DNA from: Brucella cytisi
GTDB lineage: Bacteria > Pseudomonadota > Alphaproteobacteria > Rhizobiales > Rhizobiaceae
Reading direction: 5' to 3'
Assembly: GCA_012103075.1 (NCBI GenBank)
Contig: JAAVLQ010000002.1
Span: 389,001-453,000, forward strand
Length of the DNA: 64,000 nucleotides
Shown here: positions 63,863-64,000 of the stretch, piece after piece
How positions within the stretch are numbered: position 1 is the first letter of the stretch
How the letters are laid out: each line of letters starts with the position of its first letter
The notes under the pieces: model-generated
The model's database searches: none
What the model was told of the DNA's origin: nothing
What the model saw: only the letters and a program-made list of their open reading frames with translations
Position numbers and translations under genes: made by a program

Positions 63863-64000
63863 CGGGTTCCTCCCCTGCGCCGGGAAGAGACCTGTCGGAC
63901 GGAAATAGAGCACGGCTGCCATCAGAATATAGGTGAGCATCGGCACCAGCGTGCGGCCCATCTGGGAGGCAGCGGCCGGATCGAGCAGGTTGCGGAGCAG
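63859..64000 (-). CDS. livH: ABC transporter permease LivH, C-terminal end (cut by window edge)
   Basis: The last ~47 residues: LLRNLLDPAAASQMGRTLVP, MLTYILMAAVLYFRPTGLFP. The RPTGLFP tail is diagnostic of LivH permeases. In the given sequence the frame fuses with livM; one base in the GGGG run near 63873-63876 would restore a stop (TGA overlapping the livM ATG). The rest lies outside the window. Confidence 0.8.

Noticed and set aside
1..64000. CRISPR arrays, rRNA genes and replication origins were looked for.
   Set aside because: No regularly spaced repeats, no rRNA-like segments and no origin-like clusters were seen by eye.

Overview
The window looks like a chromosomal segment of an alphaproteobacterium of the order Hyphomicrobiales, most probably Brucellaceae (Ochrobactrum/Brucella type). 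This is inferred from gene content: a PodJ-like polarity factor with Sel1 repeats, the ligase/exonuclease/helicase/phosphoesterase repair cluster, a TIGR02186 protein paired with a TauE/SafE exporter, RcnB-like and DUF1236 periplasmic proteins, and IS5/IS427-type and IS630-type insertion sequences. No species can be fixed from the sequence alone.

Layout. 1-800: the end of an unknown gene and an RcnB-like gene. 830-4405: small phage-like genes (a DUF7768/SLOG-like protein, an HD hydrolase, DUF3310) and a cold-shock gene, followed by an IS630 element and a tRNA-Thr(CGT). 5870-8355: nitronate monooxygenase and a membrane protein. 8356-14339: the four-gene ligase-associated DNA repair cluster. 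14336-16082: TIGR02186 protein and TauE/SafE exporter. 16473-17961: an unknown gene split by an IS5-family element. 18101-21693: PodJ-like protein. 22062-29876: a MerR-type regulator, a DUF1236 protein and a FadE-thiolase-FadB beta-oxidation operon. 30140-31757: S24-type regulator and a thermonuclease-like protein. 31820-39083: an amino-acid-related block (broken cyclase, MarR, class I aminotransferase, ABC binding protein and permease, kynureninase-like enzyme, GntR). 39151-64000: a large aromatic-acid catabolic region.

The aromatic region is the most interesting part. A seven-gene leftward operon starts with a fused flavin monooxygenase/Old-Yellow-Enzyme reductase (2-aminobenzoyl-CoA monooxygenase/reductase or salicylyl-CoA 5-hydroxylase family). 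It continues with SDR, enoyl-CoA hydratase, acyl-CoA dehydrogenase, RidA, bifunctional hydratase/3-hydroxyacyl-CoA dehydrogenase and a 3-oxoadipyl-CoA-type thiolase. Divergent from it are indolepyruvate:ferredoxin oxidoreductase subunits and an aromatic-acid MFS carrier. Further right lie a second MFS carrier, an alpha/beta hydrolase, a two-component flavin monooxygenase with its FMN reductase, a LuxR regulator, an arylformamidase-like hydrolase, an aminobenzoate/benzoate-CoA ligase and a LIV-type ABC transporter. Together they suggest uptake of an indolic or aminobenzoate compound, ring opening and deformylation to anthranilate, CoA activation, dearomatisation and beta-oxidation. That route is an inference.

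A strong caution: more than 50 genuine-looking reading frames are broken by single-base shifts, many in homopolymer runs and many inside housekeeping genes. The pattern fits consensus sequencing error better than gene decay, so most genes marked as frameshifted should be treated as probably intact in the organism.
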